The notes beneath the pieces were generated by a model. The model did not search any database and was not told where the DNA came from. It saw only the letters and a program-made list of their open reading frames with translations. From a bacterium (GTDB taxonomy: Bacteria > Auribacterota > Auribacteria > Auribacterales > Auribacteraceae), in NCBI GenBank assembly GCA_021161885.1, contig JAGGZS010000321.1, positions 1 to 5,155 of the forward strand: a stretch of 5,155 nt of DNA, in the 5' to 3' direction. Of this stretch, positions 1 through 5,155 are shown in pieces (position 1 is the stretch's first letter; each line of letters begins with the position of its first letter). The position numbers were made by a program, and so were the translations under genes.

Positions 1-161
1 ACATAAATGTATCACATATTAATATCGGTAAATTTTGATTTTATTTAAAAATTTTCTTTTTTTATTAAAAATATTTTTTTATAAATTAAATATGTTATTA
101 TGTATAACTTGATTTTTTTAAGAAACATAATCTGAATTTATTAAAATGGAGATATAAGTAT
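1..161. other. Very AT-rich leader upstream of aroF
   Basis: About 13% G+C, with long A and T tracts and a 10-bp AT-only palindrome at 16-25. No reading frame entering from the left edge stays open past base 39. I see no convincing -35/-10 pair: TTGATT at 109-114 and CATAAT at 126-131 are only 11 bases apart. No leader peptide, attenuator hairpin or T-box motif is visible, so aroF control is probably at the enzyme level plus an unrecognised promoter in this stretch. Confidence 0.5.
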
Positions 162-1196
162 ATGATTATCAGGATGAAAAAAGATGTGTCGGAAAAAGAT
201 ATCGTTTTAGTGCGCGAACGTATAGAGGAAGTAGGGTTGACCGTTTCAATATCACGGGGCGCGAATTTAGTAATTATCGGCGTTATAGGTGATATAACTT
301 TAATAGAATCGGACAGAATAGAGGAACTCCCTGGCGTTGAGTCTATTATGCGGGTTTCACGTCCGTACAAATTAGTTAGCCGTGAGTTTAATCCGTTAGA
401 CAGGGTGGTTAATGTTAAGGGAGTAAAAGTAGGTAAAGATAATTTTGTTTTTATTGCCGGTCCCTGCGCTGTTGAAAATAAAGAACAAATGATTGAAACA
501 GCTAAAATTGTAAAAAATGTAGGAGCAGATATGCTCAGAGGCGGAGCATTTAAACCTCGCACAAGCCCTTATGATTTTCAAGGATTAGGCGAAGAAGGGT
601 TGAAATATTTAAATGAAGCCTCCCTGTTGACAGGGTTGCCCACGGTAACCGAAGTTACAGGTGAAGATAAAATAGACCTTGTTATTAAGTATGCAGACGT
701 AATTCAAATAGGCGCGCGCAATATGCGTTCTTACGATTTATTAAAAAAAATTGGGCAGAAAACTAAAGAATTTAAAACTCCCATATTGCTTAAAAGAGGC
801 GATAACGCTACTATTTCCGAATTTTTAAACGCCGCTGAATATATTGCTAAAGAAGGGAACGAAAATATTATTCTTTGCCTTAGAGGAATAAGAACTTTTG
901 AATGCGGTAAATTTTTACGCAATACCGCCGATATCGGCGTAATACCCATACTCAAAAAAGAAACCGGATTGCCGGTCATTTTCGACCCGAGCCATTCCGG
1001 CGGTAAACGTGATCTTGTCCTTTCTTACAGCATGGCCGCAGTAGCGGCCGGAGCTGACGGGCTGATTATTGAAGCCCATTACCAGCCGGAAAGCGCAAGA
1101 TGCGACGGACAACAGTCTTTGAACGCTGATGAACTTAAAAATACTATTACATTATGCAGGAAAGTGGTTAAGGAGATTAAACTCCTCCCAAAATAA
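162..1196 (+). CDS. aroF: 3-deoxy-7-phosphoheptulonate (DAHP) synthase, type I-beta with N-terminal regulatory domain
   Basis: This cytoplasmic enzyme condenses phosphoenolpyruvate with erythrose 4-phosphate to give DAHP, the first step of the shikimate pathway to aromatic amino acids. The 344-residue product aligns end to end with the Thermotoga maritima enzyme as I remember it (about 338 aa). Residues 1-70 form a ferredoxin-like regulatory domain, ending in the linker RPYKLVSREF (67-76). The TIM barrel follows. Visible motifs are IAGPC with metal ligand Cys102, LRGGAFKPRTSPY (125-137), QIGARN (182-187), KRG (211-213), RGIRTF (241-246), DPSHSGG (275-281) with His278, Glu304 in IIEAH, and Asp315 in CDGQQSL. 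Cys102, His278, Glu304 and Asp315 make a complete metal site. In T. maritima the N-terminal domain gives feedback inhibition by Tyr/Phe; I infer the same here. No chorismate mutase domain is fused. A GGAGA sequence at 148-152, nine bases before ATG 162, supports this start over the in-frame ATG at 174. Oddities are Leu240 where the family has Glu (C-E-R-G) and Asp214 after KRG. Confidence 0.95.
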   Translation: MIIRMKKDVSEKDIVLVRERIEEVGLTVSISRGANLVIIGVIGDITLIESDRIEELPGVESIMRVSRPYKLVSREFNPLDRVVNVKGVKVGKDNFVFIAGPCAVENKEQMIETAKIVKNVGADMLRGGAFKPRTSPYDFQGLGEEGLKYLNEASLLTGLPTVTEVTGEDKIDLVIKYADVIQIGARNMRSYDLLKKIGQKTKEFKTPILLKRGDNATISEFLNAAEYIAKEGNENIILCLRGIRTFECGKFLRNTADIGVIPILKKETGLPVIFDPSHSGGKRDLVLSYSMAAVAAGADGLIIEAHYQPESARCDGQQSLNADELKNTITLCRKVVKEIKLLPK

Positions 1197-1198
1197 TG

Positions 1199-1310
1199 AT
1201 TGGGAATATTGAAAAATGATAAAAAATTGTTATTGCCAAGCGCCGAAGAGGCTACGGCAATGACAGCTTTTTATCTTTTGAGATTGCCAGTGGCTAACAT
1301 TTTTCCCAAT
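1199..1310. repeat. Palindromic, MITE-like interspersed repeat candidate
   Basis: The segment is bounded by an 8-bp perfect inverted repeat, ATTGGGAA (1199-1206) and TTCCCAAT (1303-1310). It contains a second, longer inverted pair at 1218-1237 and 1256-1275 (17 of 20 positions identical). ATTGCCA also occurs twice as a direct repeat (1232-1238 and 1283-1289). The core reads CATTGCC...GGCAAT on the minus strand. This resembles the short palindromes of the CATTGCGAG/GGCAATCTC kind scattered through many bacterial genomes (from memory). It lies three bases after the aroF stop codon. No target-site duplication is obvious. Only one copy is visible in this window, so the repeat status is inferred. 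Confidence 0.45.
1214..1279. terminator. Bidirectional intrinsic terminator between convergent genes
   Basis: Bases 1218-1237 pair with 1256-1275 in a 20-position stem: 17 Watson-Crick pairs, two G-U pairs and one A-C mismatch at 1226/1267. The 18-base loop can form a small GCC/GGC inner stem. The base of the stem is an A-tract on the left and a T-tract on the right (AAA 1214-1216, TTTT 1276-1279), so transcripts from either side end in a U-rich run. It lies 21 bases after the aroF stop and about 130 bases beyond the protease stop, so it can serve both convergent genes. Confidence 0.7.
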
Positions 1311-1317
1311 GAACAGT

Positions 1318-1343
1318 AAAAAGCGGTAGTTATGCGGCTTTTT
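1318..1343. terminator. Weak A-tract/T-tract hairpin, possible terminator of the protease operon
   Basis: AAAAAGC (1318-1324) pairs with GCTTTTT (1337-1343) around a 12-base loop, giving seven pairs of which two are G-C. Either strand would end the hairpin in five U residues. It is about 60 bases downstream of the protease stop codon on the minus strand and is the first such structure that transcript meets. The stem is short and AT-rich, so termination here may be partial, with the stronger hairpin at 1214-1279 as backup. Confidence 0.4.
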
Positions 1344-1404
1344 CATCAGTTCATGATTTAGATAATTTTTTTTCAGTAATCCGAAATAGGTAAGAAAAAA
1401 TTTT

Positions 1405-3357
1405 TTACTGAATTTTTTTGCGGATAATATAATATCGTGAATTAATTCCATCAGATAAAGGAGCTGGGCGAATAGTGCCTGCGTCGGTAGCGGGAGGTTC
1501 AGGATAACCTATATCGATGAAATTATCGGATGAGGTTCCTGCTTCAAATTCATTGCCCGGTTGGAATTCTTCCATTAACTGAAACTGCTCTTTTGGATTT
1601 GTACTGTATAAAATTTCAAAGTTAAACGCCATGATATTTGCCCAGTGAATCATTATTCCAGGTATTGGATCGCCGAACCCTGTCTCAACAGAATATATTG
1701 TAAGGGTTCTGACAGCAATAACTGAATTGCTGTCTTGAGGATCGGTATCCGCGATAAATTCCTCAAGGTTTGTCATTCCGTCGTTATCAGAGTCAAGTGC
1801 CGCATCATCTACGAGCGGGTTAAGGTTGTTGTAATATTCCCATCCGTCTTGCATCCCGTCAGAGTCGGTGTCTTCGTTTAATGGATTGGTGTGTATATTT
1901 ATTTCTTCAGAAGATATTAAATCGTCGTTATCCAAATCTGAAGCAGCATCGTATATATTACTTGGATCAAGCCCGTTGGCTATTTCCAATGCGTCATCTA
2001 TACCATCTCCCGCTGGAATAGGATCGGTATTGTAGTCGGCTTTAGATGGATTTTCTTCTCCATAGTCAAAATCTCCATCTATGCAAGTGTAAGCGGTTAG
2101 GGTATAGTCCGATTCGGATGAAGAATAATATCCCATAGCGAGAATGTAATATTCCCCGGGTATTGTTACGGTATGAGCATAAACAGTTTGATAGCTTTTT
2201 AAATAGCTTTTGGATTTATATCGCAGCATTGAACCCTGATAAACCTCTACGTTATTAGTAGTGCTGGAAGTGGATGGATTAAAAATTGAAGGAGTAAGAG
2301 TAATATATAATTTTACATCTTCAGTTGCGGAAGGTTCCTGAATTACAATTTTAACTGTATCGTATTGGTCAAGCCAGATTTTATACCAGTCATAATCGCC
2401 TTCAGTTATGGATAAATTCGTATACACAGTTCCTGCCTCAGACCCTGTTATAGGTGTAGCTGTTTCCCAAGTGCCGTTGCCGTCGTCAAGAATAGGGTAG
2501 AGGAAAGTCGCGCAGTTTTTATCATAATCCTCAAGGCTTCTCATTCTTAGGGTATCTACAAAAGCTGGTTGTATAGCTGCATACATGGTAGGGCATGATT
2601 CACAGTCCAGTTCTCCTTCTGGTTTAGATGTATAAGGATGAGCTATACCGAGAACGTGTCCCATTTCATGGGTAACAACACTTTGCACGTCAATTTCATT
2701 ATTTGCGTAATCCATTTGCCCTATAGTCCATATAAAATGTCCGCCGCAGTCAAACTCTGAGGCGTTTAATATTATGTCACAGTCGATAAGTTCGTTGGTA
2801 TCTCCGTCGCCGTCAATGTCTCCGCTGTCCCATGTGATAAATGTTTTTCCTATAGCAACATCGTTGTTAAATCCGATAATTTCTCCGCCGTAAGAAAATG
2901 AAATCACATTTTTATTGTCCACGATCCATGGCGGATCGTAGAGCGTGGGATGATTATAATAGTCGGAGAAATCGATACCTGAAACGACCTGCATATCAAG
3001 GTTTGCCGTGGGTATATTGCCCCATGCGGCGGCAGAATTTTCAATACATTGAATCAAGCCGGATCTATTAGTTATATAACTTGGGAAATTCATGCTGTAA
3101 TAGAACTGCACAACAGATATATCGTCTTGATTCTTCTGCCAGTGAAAAAAATCGAGCCTGTTCGCTGTTTCCGTATCTGTAATTTTTTGACCTACAACAG
3201 ATACTCGCTCCTGTTCCCAATCTGGCGGAAGGTAGGGGGCAGGTTTGAGAACCCTGACGAAATTGAAATCCACGTCTTCGGCATTTAATGTGCAGGTAAA
3301 CAACCCCGTTAATATTAAAGTTATGGAAACCATGATATATGATATATATTTTCTCAT
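1405..3357 (-). CDS. Secreted matrixin-like zinc metalloprotease with PPC-like domain and calcium-binding repeats
   Basis: Probable exported peptidase of the metzincin clan. Residues 1-26 are a signal peptide (Arg2/Lys3, hydrophobic core, cleavage after LNA26). The catalytic domain spans roughly 65-290. It has the zinc motif HEMGHVLGIAH (230-240; ligands His230, His234 and His240, catalytic Glu231), a Met-turn at Met258 in CPTMY, and the matrixin-like helix RSLEDYD (273-279) followed by LYP. An acidic loop D180-D182-D184-D186 with Glu189 precedes CDIILN and looks calcium-binding. Residues 293-427 resemble a bacterial PPC (pre-peptidase C-terminal) beta domain, with DYDWYKI and GEYYILAMGY. Residues 446-545 carry four thrombospondin type 3-like repeats, three with DxDxD cores (474, 496, 522). 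Residues 546-650 are an unassigned domain ending in RYYIIR. No cell-wall anchor or PEP-CTERM tag is seen. ATG 3357 follows AAAAAGG by eight bases and lies four bases after the upstream stop, indicating co-translation. The substrate is unknown; the protease call is strong, the PPC call moderate. Confidence 0.9.
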   Translation of the reverse strand: MRKYISYIMVSITLILTGLFTCTLNAEDVDFNFVRVLKPAPYLPPDWEQERVSVVGQKITDTETANRLDFFHWQKNQDDISVVQFYYSMNFPSYITNRSGLIQCIENSAAAWGNIPTANLDMQVVSGIDFSDYYNHPTLYDPPWIVDNKNVISFSYGGEIIGFNNDVAIGKTFITWDSGDIDGDGDTNELIDCDIILNASEFDCGGHFIWTIGQMDYANNEIDVQSVVTHEMGHVLGIAHPYTSKPEGELDCESCPTMYAAIQPAFVDTLRMRSLEDYDKNCATFLYPILDDGNGTWETATPITGSEAGTVYTNLSITEGDYDWYKIWLDQYDTVKIVIQEPSATEDVKLYITLTPSIFNPSTSSTTNNVEVYQGSMLRYKSKSYLKSYQTVYAHTVTIPGEYYILAMGYYSSSESDYTLTAYTCIDGDFDYGEENPSKADYNTDPIPAGDGIDDALEIANGLDPSNIYDAASDLDNDDLISSEEINIHTNPLNEDTDSDGMQDGWEYYNNLNPLVDDAALDSDNDGMTNLEEFIADTDPQDSNSVIAVRTLTIYSVETGFGDPIPGIMIHWANIMAFNFEILYSTNPKEQFQLMEEFQPGNEFEAGTSSDNFIDIGYPEPPATDAGTIRPAPLSDGINSRYYIIRKKIQ

Positions 3358-3361
3358 TGCC

Positions 3362-4051
3362 TTAACCTTTTTGTTTCGCGATAGTTGTATAATATTTTTT
3401 ACTCAGGTTATTTGCTGTGGATACACATTTTTTTTGTATCCATTTAATCCAGTCGAATGTATTGCCTGTTTTATTAGTAGCCCCTAAAGATTGGTGCATG
3501 GTTGTTGTTTCTTTTTCTACCGCTTGTTTTATTTCCTCAATAAAACTATTGAGCGGTTTTTTTATTATATAGCCGTGTTTATCATGATCTTTTTCGCGTA
3601 GAAAATGGATATCGGACAGATCGGTTACGGCATATTGTTTGCCGTCTTGTTCATCGGTAATGATTGAATATTTGCCCATTCTCATAGCTACGACTTTTTT
3701 CAGGGTTTTTATAGTTTTATGTGTCTGTAAAAAAAGAATCACTTCTTCGCCTTTCTCATAAGAGGGCGCTCCGTAAACAGCGGTGGTAAATTTATCGGTT
3801 TTACCGCCCCGCTGAATGACATCGAAATTTTTTACCGATTCATCGCCTTTAAACAATGTATCGCAAGAGATAGTGGTGTAAGTAAATATCTCTTTCGTAT
3901 CGGTAAATTCGTACCTGATATTCGTAACTTTGCCGAGTCCTATAGTATCAGAGAGATTTACCATTTCATCGGTAGAAAACCGTTTTGGTAAAATTGTCGC
4001 CCACACGTTTGATGAATACGTTAAAAGAATTATCAGCATAATAATTCTCAT
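3362..4051 (-). CDS. Small secreted protein of unknown function, partner of the adjacent metalloprotease
   Basis: I cannot assign a function. The 229-residue product begins with a short signal peptide (Arg2, hydrophobic 3-12, probable cleavage after VWA18). The mature part begins with a segment resembling 'S.dEmv..SD.I..G.V' (26-43). A beta-rich region follows, with FTYTTISCDTLFKGD (56-70), GAPSYEKGEEVILFL (94-108) and GKYSI (126-130). This pattern (export signal, 'status of a reporter strand then LKG', 'GAP.f..GEE.llFL') recalls secreted proteins I remember next to bacterial matrixins; that is recollection, not a search result. From about 165 the tail is lysine-rich and probably helical. A GAGG sequence at 4059-4062, seven bases before ATG 4051, favours this start over Met5. 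It is the first gene of the operon, directly before the protease, so a propeptide-like, inhibitor, chaperone or substrate role is possible. Confidence 0.8.
   Translation of the reverse strand: MRIIMLIILLTYSSNVWATILPKRFSTDEMVNLSDTIGLGKVTNIRYEFTDTKEIFTYTTISCDTLFKGDESVKNFDVIQRGGKTDKFTTAVYGAPSYEKGEEVILFLQTHKTIKTLKKVVAMRMGKYSIITDEQDGKQYAVTDLSDIHFLREKDHDKHGYIIKKPLNSFIEEIKQAVEKETTTMHQSLGATNKTGNTFDWIKWIQKKCVSTANNLSKKYYTTIAKQKG
3366..3372 (-). promoter_or_regulatory. Ribosome binding site of the metalloprotease gene, inside the preceding gene
   Basis: Read on the minus strand, AAAAAGG lies eight bases before ATG 3357. It is formed by the last Lys and Gly codons of the upstream gene, whose TAA is at 3362-3364. 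Ribosomes ending the first gene are therefore placed at the second start, which suggests translational coupling and fixes this ATG as the start. Confidence 0.6.
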
Positions 4052-4082
4052 AATAATGCCTCATATATACAATTCTATTATA

Positions 4083-4111
4083 ATTATAGCACAAAATCAG
4101 TTTGCACACAA
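4083..4111 (-). promoter_or_regulatory. Sigma-70-type promoter for the secreted-protein operon
   Basis: On the minus strand, TTGTGT (4106-4111) is followed after exactly 17 bases by a perfect TATAAT (4083-4088) with an extended -10 TG just before it (TGCTATAAT). A second TATAAT overlaps downstream (4077-4082). Transcription would start near 4070-4077, leaving about 20 bases before ATG 4051, with the GAGG site in between. The promoter fills the 73-base gap after truA, so the cassette need not depend on truA transcription. Confidence 0.6.
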
Positions 4112-4124
4112 TATTATTTATACA

Positions 4125-4949
4125 TCAACTTTCATTATTTAAAACGTCAAAAGAGGGAAAAAAATTACATATATCTTTGGTATGAGTAAGATAAGGCGGG
4201 GAATCGTAAAATACTTTATATAAGGTTAAGCCTTTGGCGGGCGCGACCGGTCCGGCGGGGTTGTTTACCGGGTCTTTAAAAATTGAGCTGATGTAATCCG
4301 GGTTTTCCTTGCCGCATCCGATTTTCAGAACTGTTCCCATTATGAACCTGACCATTTTGTATAAAAAACTTTTTCCGATTATATGAAAGAAAATAAGCTG
4401 CCTGTTTCTTTCTATATAAAAATTTGAAATGGAGCGTTCGTAGATTTCGTTTTTTCTGCCGGAATTGGCGGAGAACGGTTTGAAGTTATGTGTGCCGAGA
4501 AATAACCGTGCGGCATCCTGCATTCTTTGCAAAGATAATTCTTTGTAGATATGAACTGAGAAAAACCGTGTCCATAAAGCGGGTATTTTAGCGTTATCGA
4601 CAATATAAATATAATGTTTTCCTCGTGCGCTGAACCGTGAATGGAACTGGGGGTCGCAGAGGGATACTTTTTTTATTATGATATCGTTCGGCAGTAAGCC
4701 GTTTAAACCTTTCAGGATATCATTCTCGTTAAGGTGTGTTGCTATTGAACAATGGGCTGTTTGACCAAGCGCGTGCACACCCGCGTCGGTGCGTCCTGCC
4801 CCGTGAATTCTTACTTTTTGGCAGGTAAGTTTAAACAGGGTTTTTTCTATGGTTTGCTGGATAGAAATTCCGTTCGGCTGTATTTGCCATCCGCAATAAC
4901 CTGTGCCTTGATATTGTATATGAAATTTGAAAATTTTGGCTGTGTTCAT
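4125..4949 (-). CDS. truA: tRNA pseudouridine synthase A (tRNA pseudouridine 38-40 synthase)
   Basis: Converts uridines 38-40 in the anticodon arm of many tRNAs to pseudouridine. The 274-residue length matches the family (E. coli about 270). The N-terminus has the expected first strand ending in GYCGWQ (17-22). The catalytic motif GRTDAGVHALGQ (52-63) carries nucleophile Asp55. LPNDI (86-90), FHSRFSARGKHYIY (102-115, with the conserved Tyr113), GTHNFKPF (152-159), the helix GKSFLYKMVRFIMG (192-205) and GPVAPAKGLTLYKVFY (233-248) follow in family order. Asn155 stands where GxHDF is usual, and about 26 residues follow the usual end of the fold. ATG 4949 is the only start that keeps the first strand; no good Shine-Dalgarno sequence is present (only an A-rich AAAAAAAG before the ATG), so expression may be low. 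I see no hairpin terminator after the stop at 4125. Confidence 0.95.
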   Translation of the reverse strand: MNTAKIFKFHIQYQGTGYCGWQIQPNGISIQQTIEKTLFKLTCQKVRIHGAGRTDAGVHALGQTAHCSIATHLNENDILKGLNGLLPNDIIIKKVSLCDPQFHSRFSARGKHYIYIVDNAKIPALWTRFFSVHIYKELSLQRMQDAARLFLGTHNFKPFSANSGRKNEIYERSISNFYIERNRQLIFFHIIGKSFLYKMVRFIMGTVLKIGCGKENPDYISSIFKDPVNNPAGPVAPAKGLTLYKVFYDSPPYLTHTKDICNFFPSFDVLNNES

Positions 4950-4980
4950 CTTTTTTTAAAATAATCTTGTTTTAAATGTA

Positions 4981-5013
4981 TTGTTTAGATAAAATAAAAA
5001 AACATTATATACT
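4981..5013. promoter_or_regulatory. Possible overlapping divergent promoters between truA and the lipoprotein gene
   Basis: The 90-base gap 4950-5039 separates divergent genes. On the minus strand, TATAAT at 5004-5009 suits truA, but nothing like TTGACA lies 16-18 bases upstream. On the plus strand, TATACT (5008-5013) overlaps it; TTGTTT at 4981-4986 is 21 bases away, too far for a standard pair. Both -10 calls rest on the hexamer alone in AT-rich DNA. Confidence 0.25.
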
Positions 5014-5039
5014 ATCAAGGGTTAAATAGAAGAAAAATT

Positions 5040-5155
5040 ATGGTATTGGTTATTAGTTTTTTTAATAAGCTGATTTTCTTATTGTGTTTATTATTTGTAA
5101 TGGTTACGTTATGTTCGTGTTCTAATTATTCGGCTGTAAAGCACTCGTACTATTA
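5040..5155 (+). CDS. N-terminus of a probable lipoprotein (partial, runs off the right edge)
   Basis: ATG at 5040 opens a frame of 38 codons plus two bases with no stop before the window ends. The first residues read as an export signal: MVLVISFFNK with Lys10, a hydrophobic stretch 11-24, then L24-C25-S26-C27. The last four fit a lipobox with lipidated Cys27, although Cys at position -2 is unusual. After Cys27 the sequence turns polar (SNYSAVKHSYY). If read correctly, the protein is anchored by lipid in the cytoplasmic or outer membrane. A weak AGAAGA (5028-5033) sits six bases before the ATG. Starting at Met21 would remove the signal, so 5040 is preferred. Function is unknown because the mature part lies outside the window. 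It is transcribed divergently from truA. Confidence 0.55.
   Translation, partial: MVLVISFFNKLIFLLCLLFVMVTLCSCSNYSAVKHSYY

Noticed and set aside
100..161. Riboswitch, T-box or attenuator ahead of aroF
   Set aside because: The leader is nearly all A and T, with no stable hairpin, no leader peptide and no T-box signature.
98..562. Long open frame on the minus strand opposite aroF
   Set aside because: It is fully antisense to a well-conserved enzyme, is rich in Ser/Thr/Ile with no recognisable domain, and has no good ribosome binding site.
1372..1412. TTCAGTAA/TTACTGAA inverted repeat around the protease stop codon
   Set aside because: Eight AT-rich pairs with a 25-base loop; on the protease strand it is followed by A rather than T residues, so it does not fit a terminator for that gene.
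1230..1451. Minus-strand frame across the gap between aroF and the protease gene
   Set aside because: It reads through the hairpins and the protease 3' end, and its sequence is the translation of the repeat rather than a protein with a fold.
3245..3487. Plus-strand frame across the junction of the two secreted-protein genes
   Set aside because: Antisense to two signal-bearing genes; the hydrophobic residues arise from the complementary strand, and there is no ribosome binding site.
4752..4964. Plus-strand frame opposite the start of truA
   Set aside because: Antisense to the conserved catalytic motif region of truA, with no ribosome binding site or domain of its own.

Overview
The window comes from an AT-rich bacterial chromosome. 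The protein-coding parts are moderately AT-rich, and the gaps are far more so: the first 161 bases are only about 13% G+C. Two genes are housekeeping (aroF-type DAHP synthase and truA). The other genes encode exported proteins: a secreted metalloprotease, a small secreted partner and the start of a probable lipoprotein. The lipoprotein signal and the calcium-repeat, multidomain secreted protease suggest a Gram-negative-like bacterium, perhaps an environmental lineage of the Omnitrophota, Elusimicrobiota, PVC or deltaproteobacterial kind. That placement is a guess from gene style; no phylogenetic marker in the window settles it.

Layout. Bases 1-161 are a very AT-rich leader. Bases 162-1196 (+) encode a complete DAHP synthase of the Thermotoga type, with an N-terminal ferredoxin-like regulatory domain. 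Bases 1197-1404 separate this gene from the convergent protease gene. They hold a strong bidirectional terminator-like hairpin (1214-1279) inside a palindromic, MITE-like segment (1199-1310), plus a weaker A-tract/T-tract hairpin (1318-1343). Bases 1405-4051 (-) are a two-gene operon. The promoter-proximal gene (3362-4051) encodes a small secreted protein of unknown function. Four bases further on starts the gene (1405-3357) for a 650-residue secreted matrixin-like zinc metalloprotease with a probable PPC domain, four calcium-type repeats and an unassigned C-terminal domain. A good promoter (4083-4111) sits in the short gap behind truA. Bases 4125-4949 (-) encode tRNA pseudouridine synthase A. 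At the right edge a divergent gene begins at 5040 (+); its first 38 codons read as a lipoprotein signal peptide.

How the parts relate. aroF and truA are metabolic and tRNA-modification genes with no evident link to the cassette between them. The two secreted-protein genes are the accessory part of the window. They share a promoter, the second gene's ribosome binding site lies in the last codons of the first, and both products have signal peptides, so they are probably made and exported together. Nothing here is clearly a new system; the protein pair is the best candidate for undescribed biology.
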